NCBI GenBank assembly: GCA_016207265.1
Contig: JACQPZ010000099.1
Span: 1 to 6,016, forward strand
Source: Candidatus Latescibacterota bacterium
GTDB lineage: Bacteria > Eisenbacteria > RBG-16-71-46 > SZUA-252
DNA: 6,016 bases
Direction of reading: 5' to 3'
Position numbers and translations under genes: made by a program. A model generated the notes under the pieces. It was not told where the DNA came from, did no database searches, and saw only the letters and a list, made by a program, of their open reading frames with translations. Every line of letters begins with the position of its first letter. Position 1 is the stretch's first letter. Of this stretch, positions 1 to 6,016 are shown piece by piece.

Positions 1-1356
1 GAGCAGCTCGGCGTGACGCTCGGCATACGCGATTTCTCCCGACTCGCGGGGCGGACCGACGCGCGGAGCGGGGTGCTCCGCCTTCTCAAGCGGGCGCTCC
101 GGCGCGGGCGGGGCGGAGCCGTCGCGGAGCGGATCCGGGTCGCGGAGGAAGCGATCCCGCCCGTCCTCTCGCACGCCGCCTCCTTCGCGCGCGACCTCGA
201 ACGATTGCTTCCGGCGGGCGCGCAGCCCGCTCGCATCGCGCGGGATCGGGACCTGGCGGGCGTGAGCCCGCACGCGCTCGACCAGCTCCTCGCTTCGATC
301 GGCTCGCTCGTCAGGGCGCTGGAGTCGCTGGGCGAGACGGTGGACCGGGAAGGGCGCGCGGCGCTCAAGCCCGAGGGGCTCGAGGCGCGCGACGAGCTTC
401 GCGCCCGCGCGCTCGCGTGGGCGGAGATGGAGCGCTCGCTTCGGTCCGTGATCGGGCTCGAGGAGAAGGGGAGCGCCTTCTATCTGGATCGGGACGACCG
501 CGGAACGCCCCGGCTGAACCGCCGTCCGGTCCGCGTGGGGAGCGCGCTTCGGCAGACGCTCTTCCTTCTCTGCGATCGCGTGCTCCTCACCTCCGCGACC
601 CTACGCGCGGGCTCCGAATTCGGGCCGCTGCTCGAGGCGCTCGGGTTCGGTCCGCGCGAGGTGCGTGCCGAGGCGCTTCCCTCGCCCTTCCCGCTCGAAG
701 AGCAGGTCTTCTGCGCCGTCCAGGACGGACTCGAGCCGAACGATCCCGGCTATCCCGAACGGCTCTCGGAGCTGATCGTGGACCTCGCCACGTCCCTCAG
801 GCGGAACACGCTCGTCCTGCTCACGTCCTACCAGATGATGGACCAGGTGGCGGAGCGTTGCGGTCCGCCGCTTAAGCGCGCCGGCATCCGGCTCCTGCGC
901 CAGCTTCCCGGCGAAGCGGCGGCGCCGCTCGCCGAAGCGTTCCGCGCCGGGGAGGGGACGGTGCTCCTGGGGGCCGCTTCGTTCTGGGAAGGGGTCGATT
1001 TCCCGGGCACCGCGCTCGAGGTGCTCTTGATCGCGCGGCTTCCGTTCCCCGTTCCGACCGATCCGCTGATGGAAGCCCGCTCGGAGCTTCTGGTCGCGGA
1101 GGGCGGGGATCCCTTCCGCGATCTCGCCCTTCCGGAGGCGGTGCTCCGCTTCCGCCAGGGGATCGGGCGCCTGATCCGCACGGCGGGGGACCGCGGCGCC
1201 GTCATCGTGGCCGATCCCCGGCTCACGCGCGCCTCCTACGGGCGGGTCTTTGCAGCCGAGCTTCCGCGCCGCCCGCTCGTGACCGCGTCGCGTGCGGAGC
1301 TTTCGGAGCGGGTCCGGCGGTGGTTCTCGCGCGAGGAGGCCGCGTGTCACGCGTGA
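1..1356 (+). CDS. DinG/YoaA-type (XPD-like) ATP-dependent DNA helicase, C-terminal part, truncated by the window edge
   Basis: The reading frame is open from base 1 with no stop, so the gene begins upstream; a GTG at 13 is only an internal codon. About 451 residues are visible. Counting from the first codon, they contain the C-terminal motifs of the Rad3/XPD-DinG branch of superfamily 2 helicases: LTSATL (196-201), a VLLTSYQMM segment, FWEGVDFPG (328-336, motif V), an IARLPFPVPTDPL segment, and QGIGRLIR (386-393, motif VI with the arginine finger) followed by a D-x-G...ADPRL end. The first ~190 residues, helical and charged, match the region between the DEAH box and motif III. Walker A, DEAH and any iron-sulfur cysteines must therefore lie off the left edge. 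Known family members unwind DNA 5' to 3' and act in repair, for example at R-loops or stalled forks. The family is clear, but DinG and YoaA cannot be separated without the N-terminus. The stop overlaps the start of hutH. Confidence 0.9.
   Translation, partial: EQLGVTLGIRDFSRLAGRTDARSGVLRLLKRALRRGRGGAVAERIRVAEEAIPPVLSHAASFARDLERLLPAGAQPARIARDRDLAGVSPHALDQLLASIGSLVRALESLGETVDREGRAALKPEGLEARDELRARALAWAEMERSLRSVIGLEEKGSAFYLDRDDRGTPRLNRRPVRVGSALRQTLFLLCDRVLLTSATLRAGSEFGPLLEALGFGPREVRAEALPSPFPLEEQVFCAVQDGLEPNDPGYPERLSELIVDLATSLRRNTLVLLTSYQMMDQVAERCGPPLKRAGIRLLRQLPGEAAAPLAEAFRAGEGTVLLGAASFWEGVDFPGTALEVLLIARLPFPVPTDPLMEARSELLVAEGGDPFRDLALPEAVLRFRQGIGRLIRTAGDRGAVIVADPRLTRASYGRVFAAELPRRPLVTASRAELSERVRRWFSREEAACHA
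1333..1339 (+). promoter_or_regulatory. Ribosome binding site for hutH inside the helicase gene
   Basis: GAGGAGG is a near-perfect Shine-Dalgarno sequence located in the last codons of the helicase gene. It lies 4 bases before a GTG at 1344, 13 before a GTG at 1353 and 16 before the ATG at 1356, all in the hutH frame. The spacing favours 1344, though it is a little short. It is the strongest site of this kind found at the start of any gene here. Confidence 0.6.
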
Positions 1357-2891
1357 TGGAGCCGGCCCTCGGAAGCGGCCGCGTCGTGCTCGGCGGGTCC
1401 CCGCTTCCGTTCGACGATCTCAAGCGGATCGCCGACGGGGCGAGGGTCTCGCTCGCGCCCGATGTTCCGGCGCGCGTCGCGCCCTCGCGCGCGCTGATCG
1501 AGCGGCTCTTGAAGACCGGCGAGAGCGTCTACGGCGTGAACACCGGTTTCGGGGAGCTCAAGTCGGTACGGATCGAAGCGCGCGACGTGGAAGCGCTCCA
1601 GGCGAATCTCATCCGGAGCCACGCGGCGGGGAGCGGCCCCCCGCTCGAGCCGCGGGCGACGCGTCTCATGCTCGCTCTCCGCGCCCATTCGCTCGCGCTG
1701 GGCTTCAGCGGCGTCCGGCTGACGCTGCTCGAGCACCTGGTCAAGATGCTCGAGGCCAACGTCATTCCGGTCGTCCCGAGCCGGGGGTCGCTCGGGGCGA
1801 GCGGCGATCTCATCCCCCTCGCGCACCTCGCGCTCGCGGCGATCGGAGAGGGGGAGGTCCACGTCGAGGGACGCGTCGCAAAGGCGGCGGATCTGCTGCG
1901 GGGAAACGGCATCGCGCCGCTCACGCTCCAGGCGAAGGAGGGGCTCGCGCTCATCAACGGCACGCAGGCGATGACCTCGGTCGGCGCGCTCGCGCTGATC
2001 GAAGCGGCCGACGTGCTCCGCGCGGCCCACGTGGCGTGCGCCCTCTCCGCGGACGCCGCCCGCGCCAGCATCAAACCCTTCGATCCCCGCGTGCACGCGA
2101 TCCGCCCGCACGAAGGCCAGAGGGATTCCGCCGCCGCGCTCTCCCGGCTCCTTACGGGAAGCGGAATCGTCGCGTCGCACGAAGGGTGCGGCAGGGTGCA
2201 GGATCCCTATTCCATCCGATGCGCGCCGCAGGTGATGGGCTCCTCGATCACGGCGTTCCGTATGGCGCGCGAGACGCTCCTGACCGAGGTGAACAGCGTG
2301 AGCGACAACCCGATCTGTTTCGCGGAGACCGGGGAGGTCGTCTCGGCGGGCAACTTCCACGGCGAGCCTGTGGCACAGGCCCTCGATTTCTTCGCGATCG
2401 GAATGGCGGAGATCGGGTCGATCGCGGAGCGGCGGACGTTCCTCCTTCTCGACAGCGCGAAGAGCGGCCTACCCGCGTTCCTGAGCCCGGACCCGGGCCT
2501 GCGGAGCGGGCTCATGATCGTCCAGTACCTCCAGGCCGCGCTCGTCTCCGAGAATCGGATGCTGGCCCAGCCCGCGAGCGTGGACTCGATCCCGACCTCG
2601 GCGGGTCAGGAGGATCACGTGAGCATGGGGATGCACGCCGCGCTCAAGGCGCTCGCGCTCACGCGGAACGTGCGGCGGATCGTGGCGGCCGAGCTTCTGT
2701 GCGCCGCGCAGGGAATCCACCTCCTGCGCCCGCTTCGGTCCAGCGCGCCGCTCGAGGGAGCGCTGGAGGCCCTCCGCGAGATCGTGCCTCCCCTTTCGGA
2801 GGACCGGCGGCAGGACCGGGACCTCGAGCGCGTGGACGATTGGATCGCATCCGGGGCGCCCGCCGCGATCGCCGGAGTCGGGACATTCTGA
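1344..2891 (+). CDS. hutH: Histidine ammonia-lyase (histidase)
   Basis: This cytoplasmic homotetrameric lyase removes ammonia from L-histidine to give trans-urocanate, the first step of histidine degradation. The Ala152-Ser153-Gly154 triad in SLGASGDL cyclises to the MIO electrophile. The other active-site positions known from Pseudomonas HutH are in place: Tyr63 in VYGVNTGFG, His93 in SHAAG, Asn205 in LINGTQ, Gln286/Tyr289/Arg292 in QDPYSIRC, NFHGEPVA, and Gln422-Glu423 in GQEDH. The offset from the Pseudomonas numbering stays at 9-10 residues throughout, so there are no large insertions. The LINGTQ and QEDH motifs indicate histidase rather than phenylalanine or tyrosine ammonia-lyase. The start was placed at GTG 1344 because of the GAGGAGG just before it, giving 515 residues. 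ATG 1356 (511 residues, TGATG overlap with the helicase stop) is nearly as good, while GTG 1320 has no comparable site. hutU follows after 39 bases. Confidence 0.97.
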   Translation: MSRVMEPALGSGRVVLGGSPLPFDDLKRIADGARVSLAPDVPARVAPSRALIERLLKTGESVYGVNTGFGELKSVRIEARDVEALQANLIRSHAAGSGPPLEPRATRLMLALRAHSLALGFSGVRLTLLEHLVKMLEANVIPVVPSRGSLGASGDLIPLAHLALAAIGEGEVHVEGRVAKAADLLRGNGIAPLTLQAKEGLALINGTQAMTSVGALALIEAADVLRAAHVACALSADAARASIKPFDPRVHAIRPHEGQRDSAAALSRLLTGSGIVASHEGCGRVQDPYSIRCAPQVMGSSITAFRMARETLLTEVNSVSDNPICFAETGEVVSAGNFHGEPVAQALDFFAIGMAEIGSIAERRTFLLLDSAKSGLPAFLSPDPGLRSGLMIVQYLQAALVSENRMLAQPASVDSIPTSAGQEDHVSMGMHAALKALALTRNVRRIVAAELLCAAQGIHLLRPLRSSAPLEGALEALREIVPPLSEDRRQDRDLERVDDWIASGAPAAIAGVGTF

Positions 2892-2892
2892 C

Positions 2893-2909
2893 CGCGGTCG
2901 CGCACCGCG
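2893..2909 (+). repeat. Short GC hairpin in the hutH-hutU gap
   Basis: CGCGGT (2893-2898) and ACCGCG (2904-2909) form a perfect 6-bp stem with a 5-base loop just after the hutH stop. An alternative pairing is the 10-bp perfect palindrome GACCGCGGTC at 2890-2899, which overlaps the stop codon. No T-run follows, so it is not an intrinsic terminator. It could affect mRNA stability or access to the hutU start, or be a by-product of high GC content. Confidence 0.4.
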
Positions 2910-2930
2910 CGGAAAGGACGTGACGAGGCC

Positions 2931-4631
2931 ATGACGAAAGTCGGATCCACCGTGACCGAAGGCGCGCTTCCGGGCGTCCCGCCAAAGGAACCCGTGCGGG
3001 CTCCCCGGGGGACGAATCGCACGTGCAAGGGCTGGCATCAGGAAGCCGCCCTGCGCATGCTGATGAACAACCTGGATCCGGAAGTGGCCGAGAAGCCCGA
3101 CGACCTCGTCGTCTACGGCGGGTCCGGGAAGGCGGCGCGGAGCTGGGAAGCGTTCCACGCGATCGTCCGCTCGCTCAGGGCGCTCGAAAACGACGAGACC
3201 CTCCTCGTTCAGTCGGGAAAGCCGGTCGGCGTCGCGAAGACCCATGCCGAGGCGCCGCGGGTTCTCATCGCGAATTCGCTCCTCGTCCCGGCCTGGGCCA
3301 CGTGGGACGAATTCCGGAGGCTCGAAGCGAGGGGTCTCACGATGTACGGACAGATGACCGCGGGGTCCTGGATCTACATCGGAACGCAGGGAATCCTCCA
3401 AGGCACCTACGAGACGTTCGCCGAGGCCGCGCGCCAGCACTTCGGCGGCACGCTCCGCGGCCGTTGGGCGTTGACCGCGGGGCTCGGCGGAATGGGGGGC
3501 GCCCAGCCGCTGGCGGTCACGATGAACGAAGGCGTGTGCCTCGCCGTGGAGGTGGATCCCGAACGGGTACGGCGTCGCGTCGAGACGCGCTATCTGGACA
3601 AGAGCACCGGATCGATCGATGAGGCGCTCCGCTGGGTCGAGGATGCGGTTCGCTCGGGAACGCCGGTCTCGGTGGGGCTCGTGGGGAATGCCGCGGAGGT
3701 CCTGCCGGAGCTTCGGCGCCGCATGGCGCGCCCCGATCTCGTCACGGACCAGACGTCCGCGCACGACGAGCTGAACGGGTACGTTCCGGCGGGGCTTCCG
3801 CTCGCGGACGCGCTCGCGCTCCGGCGGGCGAATCCCAAGGAATACATCCGCCGCTCCATCGAGTCGATGGGCGTCCACGTCCGCGTCATGCTCGACTTCG
3901 CGGCGGGCGGGTCGATCACGTTCGACTACGGGAACAACATCCGCGCGCAGGCGGTGAAGGCGGGCGTCCGGAACGCCTTCGACATTCCCGGGTTCGTCCC
4001 GCGGTTCATCCGGCCGCTCTTCTGCCAAGGGAAGGGACCCTTCCGGTGGGCCGCGCTTTCGGGGAACGCGGCCGACATCGCGGCCACCGACCGCGCGGCC
4101 GTGGAGCTTTTCCCCGAGAACGAGTCCCTCCGCCGCTGGATCCGCCTCGCCTCGGACCGCGTGAAGTTCCAGGGGCTCCCCGCGCGAATCTGCTGGCTCG
4201 GGATGGGCGAGCGCGAGCGGTTCGGCCAGGCGCTGAACCGCCTCGTCGAGCGGGGCGAGGTCGAGGCTCCGATCGTGATCGGGCGCGACCACCTCGATTG
4301 CGGTTCGGTGGCCTCGCCCTATCGGGAGACGGAGGGAATGCGCGACGGGAGCGACGCGATCGCGGACTGGCCGATTCTGAACGCCCTCCTGAACGCGGCT
4401 TCCGGCGCCTCCTGGGTCTCGGTCCATCACGGAGGGGGCGTCGGGATCGGAAACTCGATCCACGCCGGGATGGTCGTGGTGGCCGACGGAACGCCCGCCG
4501 GGTCAGCGCGGCTTCGCCGCGTTCTCACGAACGATCCCGCGACCGGAATCTGGCGCCACGCGGACGCGGGCTACCCCGAGGCGCTCGACGTGGCCCGCAA
4601 GCATCGCCTCTCCATCCCGACGCACGAATGA
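2931..4631 (+). CDS. hutU: Urocanate hydratase (urocanase)
   Basis: This cytoplasmic homodimer uses tightly bound NAD+ as an electrophile to hydrate urocanate to 4-imidazolone-5-propanoate. The 566 residues are close to the usual ~555-560, with a slightly extended N-terminus. Family blocks appear in order: CKGW..EAALRMLMNNLDPEVAE, YGGSGKAARSW (from residue 62), TMYGQMTAGSWIYIGTQG, the NAD-binding GLGGMGG (184-190), DQTSAHDELNGY, NNIRAQA, PGFVPRFIRPLFCQGKGPF, RICWLG with Cys421 (equivalent to the conserved Cys410 of the Pseudomonas enzyme), GRDHLDCGSVASPYRETE, and VSVHHGGGVGIGNSIHAG. The start is ATG 2931, where the conserved N-terminal region begins in frame. The Shine-Dalgarno is poorly placed: AAGGA ends 12 bases upstream and GAGG only 2 bases upstream, so translation may depend partly on ribosomes finishing hutH 39 bases earlier. 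It shares its reading frame with hutH and hutI, and its stop is part of an ATGA. Confidence 0.98.
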   Translation: MTKVGSTVTEGALPGVPPKEPVRAPRGTNRTCKGWHQEAALRMLMNNLDPEVAEKPDDLVVYGGSGKAARSWEAFHAIVRSLRALENDETLLVQSGKPVGVAKTHAEAPRVLIANSLLVPAWATWDEFRRLEARGLTMYGQMTAGSWIYIGTQGILQGTYETFAEAARQHFGGTLRGRWALTAGLGGMGGAQPLAVTMNEGVCLAVEVDPERVRRRVETRYLDKSTGSIDEALRWVEDAVRSGTPVSVGLVGNAAEVLPELRRRMARPDLVTDQTSAHDELNGYVPAGLPLADALALRRANPKEYIRRSIESMGVHVRVMLDFAAGGSITFDYGNNIRAQAVKAGVRNAFDIPGFVPRFIRPLFCQGKGPFRWAALSGNAADIAATDRAAVELFPENESLRRWIRLASDRVKFQGLPARICWLGMGERERFGQALNRLVERGEVEAPIVIGRDHLDCGSVASPYRETEGMRDGSDAIADWPILNALLNAASGASWVSVHHGGGVGIGNSIHAGMVVVADGTPAGSARLRRVLTNDPATGIWRHADAGYPEALDVARKHRLSIPTHE

Positions 4632-4677
4632 CGGCCGGGCGATCCCGATGACGGTCCGTGCGGGCGGCCGCCCGTGA
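4628..4677 (+). other. Chain of two tiny ORFs bridging hutU and hutI by stop/start overlaps
   Basis: The hutU stop sits in ATGA (4628-4631). The ATG of that ATGA opens a 7-codon ORF (MTAGRSR) ending at TGA 4649-4651. That stop lies in a second ATGA (4648-4651), whose ATG opens a 9-codon ORF (MTVRAGGRP) ending at TGA 4675-4677. That stop overlaps the hutI GTG as GTGA (4674-4677). A ribosome ending hutU could therefore step through all three frames to hutI by termination and reinitiation. This arrangement is directly visible. Whether the ORFs are translated is unknown; the peptides themselves look meaningless, and chance is possible in this composition. Confidence 0.3.
4661..4674 (+). repeat. 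Perfect 14-bp palindrome ending on the hutI start codon
   Basis: CGGGCGGCCGCCCG equals its own reverse complement and contains a NotI site (4664-4671). Its last base is the G of the hutI GTG. As RNA it could form a 5-bp GC stem with a GGCC loop, extended by two G-U pairs that take in the U and G of the start codon. It occupies the place where a Shine-Dalgarno would be, and no purine-rich site is present. It could mask the start, serve as a dimeric protein-binding site, or be incidental. Confidence 0.4.
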
Positions 4678-5951
4678 AGTGCGATCTCCTGATCGTCTCC
4701 GCCGCGCAGCTCGTCACCGCGCCGCCCGGCACGGGTCCGCTCCTGGGCCCGGACCTCGACCGGCCGTGGATCCTCGAGGACGCGGCCGTCGCGTGCGTCG
4801 ACGGCCGCATCGCGGCGGTGGGGAAGACGCGCGACGTGTGCGCGGGATACCCCGAGCGCGAGGCGGCCTCGGTTCTCGACGCGAGGGGGTCTCTCCTCGC
4901 CCCCGGGTTCATCGACTGTCACACGCACCTTCCGTTCCCGGGAACGCGCGAGATGGAATTCGAGGCGCGCGCGCGCGGGGAGACCTACGCGTCCATCGCG
5001 GAACGGGGCGGCGGCATCCGCGCGAGCGTCCGGCACCTTCACGCGACCTCCGAAGAGGCGCTGGCCGCGGCCGTCCGCGGCCGCCTCGCGCGGCTCCTGG
5101 CGCAGGGCACCACGACGGTCGAGGCGAAGAGCGGCTATGGGCTCTCGCTCGAGGAGGAGCGGAAGCAGCTCCGCGCCCTCCGGCGCGCCGCGGCGGAATC
5201 GCCGGTCGAGGTGATCCCCACGTTTCTCGGCGCGCACGAAGTCCCGGACGAATACCGCGCGCGACGCGAGGACTACGTGGCGCTGCTCGTCGATTCCATG
5301 ATCCCGGCGGTGGCGGGGGAGCATCTGGCGCGCTACTGCGACGTCTTCTGCGACCGGGGCGTGTTCACCGTGGAGGAGTCGCGGAGGATTCTCCTCCGCG
5401 GGAAGGAATTCGGGCTTGAGCCGAAGCTCCACGCCGACGAGCTTGCGGACGTGGGCGCCGCGGCGCTCGCGGCGGAGCTTCGGGCCACGAGCGCGGACCA
5501 TCTCCTCCACGCCTCGCCGTCAGGGCTCCGCGCGATGGCGGAGGCCGGCGTGATCGCCGTGCTCCTCCCCGGGACCGCGTTCACGCTCGGGCTCCCCTAC
5601 GCCCGGGCCAGGATCATGGTGGAGATGGGCCTCGCCTTGGCGCTCGCCACCGACTGGAACCCCGGCAGCACGATGTGCTCCTCGATGGCCATGGGCATGA
5701 CCCTCGCCGTCACGCAGATGAAGCTCACGCCGACCGAAGCGTGGATGGCCGCCACGGCGAACGCGGCCTGCGCCGTCGGCGAGGGGTCCCGCTTGGGGCG
5801 CCTTCAGCCGGGATTCCAAGCCGACCTCGTCCTCTTCGGAGCCTTGGACCACCGTCACGTGGCCTACCACTATGCCGAGGATCACGTCCGCACGGCGGTC
5901 AAGCGCGGCACGGTTGTGCTGGATCGGAGCGATCGCTCGTCTTGCGCATGA
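4674..5951 (+). CDS. hutI: Imidazolonepropionase
   Basis: This cytoplasmic metal-dependent amidohydrolase opens the ring of 4-imidazolone-5-propanoate to N-formimino-L-glutamate, the third step of histidine degradation. The 425 residues are typical. The metal ligands expected for the family are visible: His83 and His85 in DCHTHLPF, His188 in FLGAHEVP, His253 in KLHADE and Asp327 in ATDWNPGS. Substrate-pocket motifs are also present: TREMEFEARARGETYASI, AKSGYGLS and ADHLLHAS. The C-terminal GRLQPGFQADLVLF is the usual end of the amidohydrolase fold. GTG 4674 is the first possible start after the hutU stop in this frame, and MKCDLLIVSAAQL matches the family N-terminus. No Shine-Dalgarno precedes it, so translation probably relies on coupling across the 42-base gap from hutU. 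The stop lies in an ATGA with a possible next gene. Confidence 0.96.
   Translation: MKCDLLIVSAAQLVTAPPGTGPLLGPDLDRPWILEDAAVACVDGRIAAVGKTRDVCAGYPEREAASVLDARGSLLAPGFIDCHTHLPFPGTREMEFEARARGETYASIAERGGGIRASVRHLHATSEEALAAAVRGRLARLLAQGTTTVEAKSGYGLSLEEERKQLRALRRAAAESPVEVIPTFLGAHEVPDEYRARREDYVALLVDSMIPAVAGEHLARYCDVFCDRGVFTVEESRRILLRGKEFGLEPKLHADELADVGAAALAAELRATSADHLLHASPSGLRAMAEAGVIAVLLPGTAFTLGLPYARARIMVEMGLALALATDWNPGSTMCSSMAMGMTLAVTQMKLTPTEAWMAATANAACAVGEGSRLGRLQPGFQADLVLFGALDHRHVAYHYAEDHVRTAVKRGTVVLDRSDRSSCA
5380..5400 (+). repeat. Perfect 9-bp inverted repeat inside hutI
   Basis: CGCGGAGGA (5380-5388) and TCCTCCGCG (5392-5400) are exact reverse complements separated by TTC. The mRNA could form a stable hairpin of 8 or 9 pairs in mid-gene, encoding part of the ESRRILLRG stretch. 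The left arm contains GGAGGA and the right arm its anti-Shine-Dalgarno-like complement. No T-run follows, so it is not a terminator. A function is unproven. Confidence 0.4.
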
Positions 5952-6016
5952 ACAATGCGATACACGGCACGTCAGACACGAACGTTACGCGGTCGATTGA
6001 CTCCGATCGAAAAAAC
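5948..6016 (+). CDS. Possible start of a further gene overlapping hutI, cut by the window end
   Basis: ATG 5948 overlaps the hutI stop as ATGA and opens a frame with 23 sense codons to the end of the window (start MNNAIHGTSDTNV, polar and without a recognisable motif). A second ATG at 5955 in another frame is also open to the end. Base use changes here: 33 of the 65 bases from 5952 on are G/C, and codons such as AAT, ATA and AAA appear that are rare in the hut genes. No Shine-Dalgarno sits at a normal distance; GGAG at 5926-5929 is 18 bases away. Too little is visible to name a product. The lower GC equally fits a plain intergenic spacer, and a TTGACT at 5997-6002 could be the -35 box of a promoter whose -10 box lies beyond the edge. 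Confidence 0.2.
   Translation, partial: MNNAIHGTSDTNVTRSIDSDRKN

Noticed and set aside
1320..1343. An upstream GTG at 1320 as the hutH start
   Set aside because: It would add 8 residues not typical of histidase and has no ribosome site as good as the GAGGAGG that serves the later starts.
1347..2360. A 337-codon minus-strand frame opposite hutH
   Set aside because: It lacks motifs, has shadow-type composition and lies fully within hutH.
1292..2923. A 543-codon + strand frame overlapping hutH
   Set aside because: It is an Arg/Gly/Ala-rich shifted-frame shadow of hutH, which has all catalytic motifs of histidase.
2469..4463. A 664-codon open frame on the minus strand opposite hutU and the end of hutH
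   Set aside because: The translation is low-complexity and rich in Arg, Pro, Glu and His, with no family motif. Stop-free antisense frames are expected opposite highly GC-biased codons, and hutU on the + strand is unmistakable.
4965..4977. A 13-base alternating GC tract, a possible Z-DNA or slippage site
   Set aside because: It encodes the conserved EARARGE stretch of HutI and is expected at this base composition.
4503..5510. A 335-codon minus-strand frame opposite hutI
   Set aside because: It is Arg-rich with no recognisable domain, and spans the hutU-hutI junction against two certain genes.
5991..6016. A possible terminator: weak stem GGTCG/CGATC followed by a run of A
   Set aside because: The stem is only 5 bp with a G-U pair and an 8-base loop, and the run is A rather than T on the + strand. 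On the minus strand the T-run would come before the stem, which is the wrong order.
1..6016. CRISPR arrays, tRNA or rRNA genes, insertion sequences, and phage or defence genes
   Set aside because: No spaced direct repeats, terminal inverted repeats flanking a transposase, or RNA gene signatures were seen. Nearly every base is accounted for by the four genes.

Overview
The window is a compact, single-strand stretch of a very GC-rich bacterial chromosome (about 70% G+C by eye, strongly G/C-biased third codon positions, all four complete stop codons TGA). Shine-Dalgarno-like sites and tight or overlapping gene junctions indicate a bacterium. The sequence does not fix the phylum. High-GC groups such as Myxococcota, Gemmatimonadota or Eisenbacteria-like lineages would fit, but that is only an impression.

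Layout, all on the + strand. (1) 1-1356: C-terminal ~451 residues of a DinG/YoaA-type (XPD-like) superfamily 2 DNA helicase whose N-terminus lies off the left edge. (2) 1344-2891: hutH, histidine ammonia-lyase. (3) 2931-4631: hutU, urocanate hydratase. (4) 4674-5951: hutI, imidazolonepropionase. (5) 5948-6016: a lower-GC tail (33 G/C of the 65 bases from 5952 on) that may hold the start of another gene, linked to hutI by an ATGA overlap, or may be a spacer.

Together hutH, hutU and hutI encode the first three steps of histidine degradation: histidine to urocanate plus ammonia, urocanate to 4-imidazolone-5-propanoate, and that to N-formimino-glutamate. The enzyme that handles formiminoglutamate (hutG, hutF/hutG or a formiminotransferase), a transporter and a HutC-type repressor are not in the window. 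The enzymes are intact, with all key catalytic residues checked below present, so this is ordinary metabolism rather than a new system.

The unusual content lies at the gene junctions. The helicase stop overlaps the hutH start. hutH, hutU and hutI all lie in one reading frame, separated by single UGA-C stops. The hutU-hutI gap is spanned by two tiny ORFs that join head to tail through ATGA/ATGA/GTGA overlaps. A perfect 14-bp palindrome ends on the hutI start codon. No transcription terminator or convincing internal promoter was seen, so the genes are probably co-transcribed from upstream of the window or from within the helicase gene.
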